Part shown: piece by piece, positions 46,890 to 61,604 of the stretch
Layout of the letters: every line of letters begins with the position of its first letter
How positions within the stretch are numbered: position 1 is the stretch's first letter
Assembly: GCF_038396675.1 (NCBI RefSeq)
Contig: NC_088933.1
Coordinates: 21,907,001-21,971,000, forward strand
Source: Hydra vulgaris
Taxonomy: Eukaryota; Cnidaria; Hydrozoa; Anthoathecata; Hydridae
Direction: 5' to 3'
Length of the DNA: 64,000 nt
Position numbers and translations under genes: made by a program
The notes under the pieces: model-generated
What the model saw: the letters and a program-made list of their open reading frames with translations, nothing else
Database searches by the model: none
Told to the model about the DNA's origin: nothing

Positions 46890-48420
46890 AATAGTATATA
46901 CTTATGTTTATAAATTATTTTCTTAAACAAATTTTATTTATAATATAAAGCTTAGTTTAACTGATCTGATATAAGATATACGATGTTTTAAATTTGTTTA
47001 AAAAATTTGCGCTTATTAAAGAAAAGAAGTAGGGTCATATTTTTTAATAATTTTTTGATTATTTTTTGTGATTTGTTCGAATATTTCACTAATATCACAC
47101 GATCTTTTGAGTTTCTGTATATTAATTTGAGATATCTCTTAATCTAATCATTTAGTGTTTCACCCCTGTTCAATAAAAATTTGTTTTGCAAGAAGTACAA
47201 ATGTTTTATTGACAACACTTTTTAACTATATCATATTCTCTCCAAAATAAGCAAAAAGTTGTATTGCATGGAGATTTTTTAATAAGTTTAACTTTTTATA
47301 GATTTTTATTTATATTTTTGAAATTTGAACGTTAATTTTTTTATTATTATTATTTAAAAACACTTTACCTAAACCCAATAATAATAATGAGCCAAAAACA
47401 ATTTGAATTAACCAAAACTTACCATTATGGTCTCAGGAAAGCCCAGTAGAGTTGAATCTTTAATTGAATTTTAGTTGTTTATTTTTTTTATTATTCTTAT
47501 GTTTTTTTTTAATGTTTTTTTTTTATCATTATAGAAGCAGATGAAAAAAAATATTTGAACTAGTGTCGTCGATTTCGTCATTTTAACGAACTCTGAGATT
47601 TTTTTCGCCATCAAAGATTATCAAGCGTATTAAATCAATTTATTTTTTGATTTTTTTTTTTAGTCGGCTATCGTCAACTTTAATCGACATTTTTTGCTAG
47701 TCAATTATATGTTTGTTACGATATATTTTAATAATGACTAATATCTGGTATCGTTATAGGGCAACGATATCAGATATTAACGATAACTAACGATAATAAC
47801 GTATCTTGAAATGATACCAATGTGCTTTTCTCTGTTGTAGTAGGTTAACTTCTAGCTGCAAACAGGTCAAATGCTTTTATTTTCCCGGTTAAAAGAAGAT
47901 ATTTTAATGAAACCGTAAATAAATTTAACTATTAAAATGTTTATTTATCAATATTTTATACATTAAGTGCACATACATTGGCTGCAATATAGCAAAATCG
48001 ATTCAATATGTTCAACGATTACGGTTGTAAAATAATGGAATAAAATAAACTTTATAATTTTTATAATAAGACATTTTTCTACTTAGCCTCGCAATTGCGA
48101 TTTTTCAAGATTTCTCAGTTTGACTGTTATAAAAAACTATCTTTGAATGTTAATTGTGTTATTAATTTTGACCGATGTGTTGTGACTAATAATCTATAAG
48201 TTCACATATTTAAAATACGTAGGTTTAAGTTTTTTTGTTTTTTTTAAACATTTGTAACGAGTAAATATACATTTATAAGTTATATTCGATTTTTTCAGTT
48301 ATATTTCTTAGTTTATTATGACTTATGTACTCATTAGTTGATTAGATATTTTTACTAGTTTTTATCAGTTGATAAATGATAAGATATTATTCTAAATTTT
48401 TGTTGTCGTAGAATAAATAA
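46890..48420. other. Intergenic DNA upstream of TAF10
   Basis: AT-rich with no gene recognised. ATCGTTAACGAT-like words recur near 47700-47800 (GGTATCGTTATAGG, CGATAACTAACGATAATAACG). Just before the TAF10 start, TTTTTGTTGTCGTAG (to about 48409) is acceptor-like. Confidence 0.4.
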
Positions 48421-48438
48421 AGGACTAAGTATTTTGTA

Positions 48439-48948
48439 ATGGCTGAATCACCTTTGAATCAAAATATTCCTGATCGTAAGCCTGACATGAATATTCTACA
48501 ATCTAAACTTAACCAACAGATATTCACGACTAATCAACAGCAACAGTTACAATTGCCCCATCAAAAACAAGATTTTATGTCTTTGGAAAGCCCAAAAGAC
48601 TTTGAAAATGACAATGTTTATCCGCCAGTAAGTGCTAATTTAACCGAGTTTCTCAACCAGTTAGAAGACTATACTCCGAGCATTCCGGACGCTGTAACTA
48701 TAAACTATATGCATCGTGCTGGTTTTGAGTCAGTGGATCCAAAAATTGTTCGTCTCATATCTTTAGCTTCACAAAAGTTTATTTCAGATATTGCACACGA
48801 TGCGTTGCAACATTGCAAAATGAGAGGAAGTGGTCAGACATCCAGGAAATCTGGAAAAGATAAACGTTACACTTTAACAATGGACGATTTGGCACCAGCC
48901 CTTAATGAATACGGAATCCACGTAAAGAAACCTCCATATTATTCTTGA
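48439..48948 (+). CDS. TAF10: Transcription initiation factor TFIID subunit 10 (TAF10)
   Basis: Histone-fold subunit shared by TFIID and SAGA, acting in the nucleus in RNA polymerase II preinitiation. 169 aa from the ATG in TTGTAATGGCTG. The N-terminal 70 residues are low-complexity and Q-rich. The conserved domain begins at [20 protein letters not shown] and includes [37 protein letters not shown] and, after a basic linker, [19 protein letters not shown], ending KKPPYYS. Length and order match animal TAF10. No intron is visible. AATAAA follows at about 49022. An acceptor-like TCGTAG sits about 30 bases before the ATG, where a trans-spliced leader could join. Confidence 0.97.
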   Translation: MAESPLNQNIPDRKPDMNILQSKLNQQIFTTNQQQQLQLPHQKQDFMSLESPKDFENDNVYPPVSANLTEFLNQLEDYTPSIPDAVTINYMHRAGFESVDPKIVRLISLASQKFISDIAHDALQHCKMRGSGQTSRKSGKDKRYTLTMDDLAPALNEYGIHVKKPPYYS

Positions 48949-49029
48949 TTAAATGTTACAAATATTTTTTATATGCCATGTTGAACTTTGTTTGGTTTTA
49001 ATTTTATACAATTTCTACCACAATAAAAT

Positions 49030-49790
49030 GGCTGCAAAAGAACAAACACAAATAGAGTAAAATTAAGCTGTTAAACTTTAGCTCCTATATTATAATATTC
49101 TTGGAAAAAATTTAACAGTTTTGATTAGCGAGCTTAAATTATTATTCTAATAACTTATAATAGATAATTTGTGTGTTGCTAATTTGAAAGTATAACAAAT
49201 TCTATATGTATATACAAATAATAGACTTTTTTTTTTTTAATTATTTGTGTTCTTTCGAATAAACAACAATAGATTGCAAGAGCTTGAAAATGTTAATTAA
49301 GTCATATTTAACCCAATACATATTTCTAGGTAACCTATTTTATAACCTTTTATATATTTAACCTTTTTAACTAAAACTAGTTTTTGAAAAAATTTAATAA
49401 AATTCAAAACTAAAAAAAATTATTTTCCAAAATGTTGATTCTAATTTAAAGTTTAGTTCAGGATTTTTACAAAACACTACTTTAAGTAAATGAAATATTC
49501 TCTTTTAAATAAACTAATACTAAAATCAAAATAAAAAATTAAACTTCCATGTTATAAATAAACAAACTTCAATGTTTTATGTTTAATCGTATTCTGCACC
49601 ATTAAACAATTATGGAACTAAAAAGATCCCTCTTTTGCTAAAAATTTTAGGGAGCTTATTCCTCCAATAATTTTGTGCCACGTGTGAAAAAGTTCGATTT
49701 TTTTTTTTTTAAATACCGTTTTTAATTATTCACCATGACACTTACTGTTGCTCCAATCTCGTCAAAACAATCTATGATTCTAGAGAAAGA
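49030..49790. other. Intergenic DNA downstream of TAF10
   Basis: AT-rich with no feature recognised. Confidence 0.4.
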
Positions 49791-49797
49791 TTCATTT

Positions 49798-50148
49798 TTA
49801 CAAGTTAATTACAAATACATCAATCTGTGTGTTAATTGCTTTCACCAAACCATAAAATAAGTGAGTGGTTTTATGAAAAACAAAAGGTGGTACTAGTTCA
49901 TGAACTGCACTACGAGCCATCATTAAGGAAGTGCTTGAAAAATTACGAATATTCCCTGAATTCTTAATACCTCGGCGACAAAATACTTTGCCTTTTCCAG
50001 GATCATCGGTTAAATTGGTTTTGTTTAAATTCCATATATTTTCTGCAGATACTTTTTTCACATTCTCCAAACTTTCAATATATGCTTGTAATATTTCCTC
50101 ATTTACTGCAGCATTTGATACACGCAGCAAAACTTTCCTCTCCGCCAT
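49798..50148 (-). pseudogene. pogo/Tigger-type transposase fragment
   Basis: The 116-codon frame starts MAERKVLLRVSNAAVNEEIL. It carries AENIWNLNKTNLTDDPGKGK, RRGIKN and VPPFVFHKTTHLFYGL, the first part of the DDE_1 domain of jerky/Tigger/pogo transposases. The usual NxDET is NLNKT here, so the first catalytic aspartate is lost. The N-terminal DNA-binding region and the C-terminal half are missing. No terminal repeats found. Confidence 0.75.
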
Positions 50149-50159
50149 ATATGAAACAA

Positions 50160-51140
50160 ACGACTCATGAGTCTTGAATAGGTTTAGTTTATAGGCTGCT
50201 TAACTGCTCTTATGAAATGTTTGCTTTAGATTATTATTGTTTTTTTCCTTCATTAAATGATTTGCAGCTATATGACTGAGTGAACCTTTTTTCTTTGCAT
50301 AAAAAACTACAATTGATATAGTTTATAGGCTTTGTGTACAAACATGCCACATTTAAAGGAAGAAAAACTCGGTAAAAAATATGACAGAAATATTAAAAAA
50401 CTATATTGAAAATGGCAGCATCATTCAAAATTTATTCTGAAAATTGGAGATAATACCCCAACTAACAAGAAAGAACCAAATATGTTTAAAAATCAATATT
50501 GCTAGTAGAGCTGGGTAACTACAAAAACTTTTCAAAATTGGTGCAAAGAAACCGTCTTTGGAGTAATCTAGTCCCGGTTTACGGTAGTTTTTTCACTGGT
50601 ATTGTTTTTTAAATAGTTCCACAATGTGAGGCTTATGTCACTGATAAAGTTTTTAAATATTTCCACTATATCCTATGGAAAAAAGTCCACTCGTATCTTA
50701 TGGAAACTAAAATTATAAAATTTTTAAAAAATTTAGAAAAAAATATTGAGAAGACAAAATAAGAAAAAAAAAAAAATCCAAAAAAGTATTGTTTTGAAAA
50801 ATATGGCAAAAAAAGTTACAAGTCAATAACAATTCAAGTCAATTCAAACAACGATACAAGTTACACGTCAAGTTACAATACAAGTTACGAGTCAAATAAC
50901 GATAGAATAAAAACAAAATCTCTATTGTGTAAATAGGTCTTTAAAAAAACTTTTGCGTTTATATTATAACAAATGAAAAATATAATATATAATAAAATAA
51001 TATAGAAAGTATTTAAGTTTTAACTATCAGTTAATTAATTATTAAATTGCAATTTCTATACACTAAATATTGCAAGCCATTTTTTCTTAATGGCTTAATA
51101 TAACTAAATATTGCGAACCATTTCGTCTAACATAATTAAC
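50160..51140. other. Intergenic DNA between pogo fragment and tyrosine-tail gene
   Basis: AT-rich. AGTCAATTACAAGTTAC-like words (CAAGTTACNNGTCAA) recur near 50815-50905. No gene seen; it probably includes the 3' UTR of the minus-strand gene. Confidence 0.4.
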
Positions 51141-51144
51141 ATAA

Positions 51145-51636
51145 TTAAATAGCTACTTCTTCTAGAGTGGTTTCATCAATTGCGTCTGGTTCCAGCTGAA
51201 AATAATTCGGTGACACATCTGTAGATGTTTTATTGTTTACTAAAGATAGGCGGGCATAGCCTGAAGGATAAAGGGTTGAGTTGCCATGAACGGCATTAGA
51301 GTTGTTATAATTTAATACAACATGCGAACCAAATTCTAAAGATGTATATTGACTCTTAGGTTCAATTTTATTATCGGATTCGATTGTTCTATTAACTTCT
51401 ACAGACAATGGCTGCTCACTAACTAAAAGTTTTGCATTACCGGAGTTGGTAGCATTGCTGGAGTTTTTAGTGTCTGTTTTTGTATACTCCGATTGCCTCT
51501 TTTTTTTGTAACCTTGAAGCGCTACTTCTGGATCGGTGTAATAATGAAACTTTTCGCCTGTTCCTCCTATAATGTCCACGTATTCATGGTTCGGTGGTTG
51601 AACCTGTCTACAGCTTTCGTATTCGTTATTGTCTGG
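51145..51636 (-). CDS. Last exon of a tyrosine-motif tail gene
   Basis: Starts after a TTTTATTATAG acceptor in phase 0 and runs 163 codons to TAA. I do not recognise the protein. It carries tyrosines in docking contexts: NEYESC, HEYVDIIGG, HYYTDP, SEYTKT, SQYTSL, LNYNNS, SGYARLSLV and PNYFQL. SQYTSL and SGYARL fit the ITIM-like SxYxxL pattern. There is no membrane segment or catalytic domain, so this looks like the cytoplasmic tail of a receptor or an adaptor. It continues the exon at 52010-51769 in phase. Acidic end TTLEEVAI. Confidence 0.72.
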   Translation of the reverse strand, partial: PDNNEYESCRQVQPPNHEYVDIIGGTGEKFHYYTDPEVALQGYKKKRQSEYTKTDTKNSSNATNSGNAKLLVSEQPLSVEVNRTIESDNKIEPKSQYTSLEFGSHVVLNYNNSNAVHGNSTLYPSGYARLSLVNNKTSTDVSPNYFQLEPDAIDETTLEEVAI

Positions 51637-51768
51637 CTATAATAAAAGTTAATAAAATTTTTTTATTTAATTATTTTGAAATGTTTAACAATTCTTATAA
51701 GTTATTTGTCAATACCAATCGCAAACACGTATTAGTCTTTTTCAAAAAGTTGTCAACGAATTATTTAC

Positions 51769-52010
51769 CTTTTTTTTTATTGTAAGCTGACTAACTAATG
51801 GGTATTCATAGTTTGGATCTTTCTTTTTGTTAGATTCATTGCTTAAATGAACATTTGGTTCTACATAATCAGGATTGTTCGTATTCTTTTTGAGTGGATC
51901 AATATTATTTGTGCTTTTACTTACTCTTCGTGAAACATTTGGATCATTTTCAGTTTTCTTTTCATATCTATTTTTACTGCAGATGCTCGGATCAACATAA
52001 GCGCTGTCGT
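51769..52010 (-). CDS. Upstream exon of the tyrosine-motif tail gene
   Basis: Acceptor TATCATACTACAG, donor AAG before GTAAAT. It enters with two bases of a split codon and leaves in phase 0, matching the next exon. It contains SAYVDPS, NNPDYVEPN (an NPxY motif that PTB domains bind) and PNYEYPLV, in a lysine- and asparagine-rich, probably disordered chain. Earlier exons are not found. The intron to the left holds a TA array and a 3-kb hAT, and the gene may continue beyond 60 kb or outside the window. Confidence 0.7.
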
Positions 52011-52079
52011 CTGTAGTATGATAAAGCAAAATAGTTATTAAAAATTATAATAACAACAAAAATTGTATATTCATATTAA

Positions 52080-52082
<3 letters not shown>

Positions 52083-52156
<74 letters not shown>
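52083..52156. repeat. (TA)n left of the ZMYM1-like hAT
   Basis: TA array ending exactly at the transposon terminus CAGGGGCAGACTG. Confidence 0.96.
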
Positions 52157-55263
<3,107 letters not shown>

Positions 55264-55264
55264 A

Positions 55265-58200
55265 AGGTGGTTCAAAAATGGGTCATTGTAAAACTTCAAC
55301 AAAAGTGGAAGCTTATAAAGTGCCCAGATATTGATTTTACATATTTAATTTTTTTTTTTTCGTTGATGTTCAAGGGTGACCCACGGGCCCTAAACTTTTT
55401 AATTTTGATAATTTTTGTCAGTTTTTCGGAAATTTCAACGCCCGTGGGCCACCCTAAAACAATAAAAAAAAAAATCAGTAAACTCAGAATGAGTTATAGA
55501 AACAAATAAAAATGCACTATTAATGAAATTTTTTATGTAAAAATTCTGAATGAACCTGAAAAAATAAGGAAAACCGAGTATTTTGCTTTTTCAATCATTT
55601 TCTTAGTAGTTTCTTATGATGACATTTTTATCATTTTTTTCAGTGATACCATCAAAAGTTTTAAATATCATACCACAATATTTCATTTTATATATAAATT
55701 TGAGAAAATATTTAAAAAAATCTTCATTTTTGTTGATCATGGTATTGTTTTGTTGACTAAAAAGTCAAATATTGCTGGAAGTAGCATTTACTGAGAGATC
55801 GTTCTTCTTGGATCCTTGTTTACTTCTCTTGTAGACATGTTTAAACAAGAATGTATCTTGACTCTTCTCCTCTTTATTGGATTTCATTATAAGCTTTTGA
55901 ACAAATATGATAGCTCTCTCAGAAGAATTATTGACTACATCTAGAGGTTTAATGGTAGTCTCAAACTTAAGATAAAAATCATTCAGCTCCCAGAACTGTG
56001 AAGGGGCTTTAAGCCACTGCACTTCCCCCTTCCCATGGCCAATCTTGTCAAAGATCAGCCAAGATTGCTCAGTAACAAGAGATGCTAGGGATGGAGGCTT
56101 GGGAGTAGTTTAGTGAGTGAAGAACATTCTTATCTACTTCAATATTCTCCAGTTCGAAGACATTGGGTCTGTCCAAATGAGTACTATAGAGTTTCTGAGC
56201 TAACTCGTCTCTAACAGTGTAATTCTTATTAGTTAAAGCAAGCATAACTAGAACTGGACTTAAGTACCTGTCATGCCTTGACATTGATTGGACTACTTCA
56301 GTAGCCAATTGATTGGACTACTTCAGTATTTCCATAAACCTCTTTACTTGGCAGAGGGCTTTTATATCCTATAGAAAATTTAAATTAAATAAGAAACATT
56401 CTATCGTTATAGCTTACATGTTTTTATTTTTATTTTTATTCTAAACGTTTATTATTTTTACCTGATACGGAGAAGCATCTGGCAACTCAGCTCTAAGGAA
56501 CCATTGAGCATAAAATACATTGACAAACATAGCCATATCAGATATTTCCTTTTTGTTCTCTTTAGTTAGACCAGGAATGTGATCGAGTAGAAGGTACATT
56601 TTCAGATAGTACAAGGCTTTAGCCATGAACCTGGCATGTTGTACAGGTCCAGGCATATAAAACCTGAACCTCTCCTTCTTAGTAACAATCATCAAAGAGA
56701 GCTCAACTAACTTCTATTAATCTTTTCTTGATTTCCCATTCTGTATTTTATTAATTATCGCTTTTAAACATTAAAATACATACAAAAGTAGGTTATAAAA
56801 CAATCATGTATTAGAATAAATGATTTATTTTACCTTCTTTTATGTCTTATTGTTGATTAAATCTTTGTAGAACTGTTCAGATTCCTGTTGGTGTTGGTTT
56901 ATCCAGGTTTCAGGTGGAGTTTCAATCCTCTTCAGAGGCAGTATATCTTTCTCTAGATCATCCCAGACTAACTTGATTTTTTTAACCAGCTGGTTATCTG
57001 GTCCTGTAGATTTACTACTTGGTTACATCTTACAGAAGTGAGTAATATGACGCTCCAGAATATGGTGTCGGCAGGTAAGGAGAAGAAGTGACTGTCCTAA
57101 CTTTTCTGACATTCTTATATTTACACCTTGAAAACTTCCAGTGTTTGATACAGTGGTATCAATACAGGTACATTGTACTTGGTTAGTGAGTGCAAAATTC
57201 TCTAGAAGATCATAAATAGAAATGAACTGCTGTTCTCCAGTCCCTGAATCAATAGGAGGAGTGCCTAGTAACTCAGCTTTCCCATTAACTTTCACTAGTA
57301 CAGCAAGTCTATCCTGAGTAAATGAAATATTTACTGTATACTCTTTTACTATCTTTCCATCAAAATGAACAAAAATCAATTTATGACCAAAGTTGGCCAG
57401 GTCCTTGATGTACTGTCGAATCTTTTCAGCTTCTGAACTGATCACATGTTCTATGGCTCTGAGAGAGAGGATAATTTAGAGACATCATATTCACCAACAT
57501 TTCCTGTAATAGCTAATACACTGCTTATGATAGCAGTATGTTGATTCACTGAAATACCTTCACCTGCAGCAGTTATAGCAGTACGCCTGAGAACATCTTT
57601 AGGTGAAAGTACACTACTTTTTTTTGGCAGCTAAAAAAAGGCAGCTTAAAAAAGGCAGCTGAGAGAGCAAATTGAACATTTGCTCTCTCAGCTGCCTTTT
57701 TGAAGCTGGTGTCGGTAGGTCCTATGTAACCAGTCCTTTTCTTCTTTTGTATTTTCAAGAATTTGATATCTTCTTTCTTGGCTTTAGCAGTTTTTTTCTG
57801 CCCAGTTGTATGTCTTCAATTAATACTTCTATGTTATATCCTATCCAAAATATCTTCTTAGATTCTGTTACAAAGTTCTCCCTCTTCATGATTTCTGCTG
57901 GTTTTTCTCTATTCCTATGAGATTGCAGCTTCTTGTAGTTATTCAGCAATGTTTCAACTTCCTTCCTAAAATAACTAATGATGAAAGACTTACGGTCAAG
58001 TAATTACAAATTATATTAATATTAATGAAACAAACCTGAGAGAATTCTGTACATCACGAGTTTTATATTCCTCAAGCTTCCAAGGAACCACCAGCTTAAA
58101 CATAATACAGCAGTGATTCTTATCTTCTGGACAGATTTGTGTAAAATAGTTACTGTTGGTACAGCAGGCAAGATTTCTCAGAGCAACATGAGGTATGATT

Positions 58201-59081
58201 TTACGAAGGTGAAGATAATACTGAATAATCTCTTCTCCTGTGGCAAATTGCTTAGATGGAAGTGTGTTCCTTGATTTACCTACTAAGAATATTTCATTGT
58301 CCCCCTTGCTTTTTTTCCAGGAATTTTTGGCATTTCATCTATTTAATTATAAAAGAAATAATAATACATAACATAGATTAAATTTATATATTTTCATATT
58401 TAAGAATAAACATATTTCTTAGAACTTCACTTGTATTTGTTTAAGCTTTGCTATTAATTCAAACACTTGATTGACGTCACTTGCAGTCTTACTGTCAGTT
58501 TGGAATAATGTGTACAGTTGTACTCAGTACTGTTGTACGCTGAGAAAATACGTGGGTTATAGAGTAAGTTGAAGTCTAGATTGTCTTCTTACTCATCTTA
58601 ATTAACTATAAATTAAATTATTATTTGTAATATTTTAATTTATAGTTAATTAAGATGATTCTAAAAAAATATTATTTGTATTGGTAAATGGTTTTCTATC
58701 CATATTTATGAGATTTTAACAGTAAAAAATGATAAAAATGTCATCTTGAGAAATTACAAAGAAAATAATTGAAAAATCAAAATATTCGGTTTTCCTAATT
58801 TTTTCAGGTTCATTCAGAATTTTTACATTAAAAATTTCATTAAGAATGTATTTTTATTTGTTTTTACAACTCATTCTGAGTTTAGTGATTATTTTTTTTC
58901 ATTGTTTTAGGGTGGCCCACGGGCGACAAAAATCATCAAAATTAAAAAGTTTAGGGCCCGTGAGCCACCCTTGAACATTTACGAAAAAAAACTTTTTTTT
59001 AAATATAAAACCTATATTCAGGCACCTTATAAGCTTCTACTCTTGTTGAAATTTTACCATGACCCATTTTTGAACCATCCT
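55265..59081 (-). mobile_element. Transposon with about 370-bp inverted ends, unrecognised family
   Basis: Left AGGTGGTTCAAAAATGGGTC and right (read inward) AGGATGGTTCAAAAATGGGTC begin inverted copies that stay similar to about 55640 and 58735. Each arm contains GGTGRCCCACGGGC (the left also GCCCGTGGGCCACCC), so the arms can fold on themselves. Total 3.8 kb between TA arrays. The only gene is the minus-strand transposase-like one. No clear target duplication can be read inside the TA repeat. Confidence 0.82.
55765..58330 (-). pseudogene. Putative transposase of the long-TIR element (DTT / CRHH type)
   Basis: Minus-strand pieces in order: FATGEEIIQYYLHLRKIIPH and CCTNSNYFTQIC (about 58260-58060), IGPTDTSFKKAAERAN (57730), FVHFDGKIVKEYTV then CIDTTVSNTGSFQGVNIRMS and LLTCRHHILERHI (57445-57023), RFYMPGPVQHARFMAKALYY and MAMFVNVFYAQWF (56695-56441), and SRHDRYLSPVLVMLALTNKN (56308 on). 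FDGK, DTTxSNTG and CRHH recall the spacing of hAT RNase H cores (D, DNA, CxxH), but I do not recognise the superfamily. A local inverted duplication of GCAGCTGAGAGAGCAAA (57654-57700) and frameshifts break it. Confidence 0.65.
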
Positions 59082-59082
59082 A

Positions 59083-60201
<1,119 letters not shown>

Positions 60202-60411
60202 TGTAATCGTAATACCATAAGATTGCCTAAATTCGATCGCCATGTAACTTTGGTCATTTAAGAATAAATAACAAAAATGCATCCCTGTGGATTATGCGCA
60301 TTTCATAGAATGAGTTTTTTGAAAGTATATATTCTGCGTAATAAATAATTTTTATATTTAATTTTAAATAATACTTATACTTATTTTATCTTATTATAAT
60401 TATTAAGTTTG

Positions 60412-60415
<4 letters not shown>

Positions 60416-60472
<57 letters not shown>
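60416..60472. repeat. (TA)n microsatellite
   Basis: Short TA array. Confidence 0.95.
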
Positions 60473-60477
<5 letters not shown>

Positions 60478-60749
60478 TTAACATATATTTTATGTAAGTA
60501 CACTCCATTGAGCAACTCTTCATTTACATTCGAATTCGAATATATTTATATATATAAGCATTATGACTATTTAAAAAATAAAAACAAAAATTCAATATTT
60601 CACAATCCGCGCAATAGCTCCTTCCAGTTCACGAATTAAGCAAAAAGTTGCAAGTTTTGTGAAAAACGTAATAATAATAAATAACATATTATTATATAAA
60701 ATTAAAATAAAAAATAATATGTTATATCATGTAAAATTGCCTCACTATT

Positions 60750-60990
60750 ATAAATAGATCAACTAAACGTGAACGATATCATCACAAAATGCAAATAAGA
60801 ATATTGTTGAAAAAATTGTCTGCATAATGAAAGACTGAAAAATGCATCTGAAAAATTAGGTAGTATCGTTAAGTGCATATCAACTGCGAATGTCAAGAAA
60901 ACTGCTTCCGAAATTGTACGCAAGCTTTGGGCTGAAAACCCAGCTAATGTTAGTGACACAATAAGTTTAAGTTTATATAACATCAGCATA
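60750..60990 (+). other. Weakly coding-like segment
   Basis: A plus-strand frame reads EKLGSIVKCISTANVKKTAS and EIVRKLWAENPANVSDTIS without a stop for about 40 codons (60851-60970). No family recognised and no clean splice sites. It could be a repeat remnant. Confidence 0.25.
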
Positions 60991-61014
60991 TAACATCAAC
61001 TTTAACTAATCGAT

Positions 61015-61345
61015 AGATTTTTTTTCCATTTAATAATCTTGGTTTCAAAAGTTATGGCAAGGTGAAATTAACAACCCCTTTATTTTGGCAAGTGCGGAAA
61101 TTTTACATTGTTATAACTTTCGATACTTAAAAGATTATTAAATGAAATTTAAAAGTTGATGAATTTAAATTTAGTATAATATGATAACAAATAAATTTTA
61201 TTCGCTAATTGTATTTACATTCGGGATAGGAGTTGCGAGTTTTTTGTGATGTTTTTGTTTCTAGGCTCCAATCACAGTGATTTTTTTTGCAAAACATTCT
61301 TATTTGACATAGGCATGAAAATAATTAAGCTTGGAATTTTCACAA
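61015..61345. mobile_element. Diverged relative of the 3366-3992 fold-back MITE
   Basis: GCTCCAATCACAGTGATTTTTTTTGCAAAACATTCTTATTTGACAT-type sequence matches the right half of the 3366 MITE in order. An inner inverted pair around CATTTAATAATCTT/AAGATTATTAAATG is present. The CAGTGGCGG terminus is lost. Confidence 0.5.
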
Positions 61346-61604
61346 TGCCTTATATCGATTGTCATATCAGAACAATTAAAAAATCCTGCCTTCGCCACAC
61401 ATTGCAATATTCTTTTGCAAATACTTTTTACAAATATCACATCTCAAGATTTTAATAGAGACCAATGGTTTATTATATTTTTTTTACTCAACTATTTATT
61501 TAACTAAGGATGTTGTGAAGAACAAGCGACAGATTTGCAGAATTTTTTTATATCAATGGACTAAATATTTTTTGATTCACGATTCTTTTACGTCAGTTTT
61601 GGTA

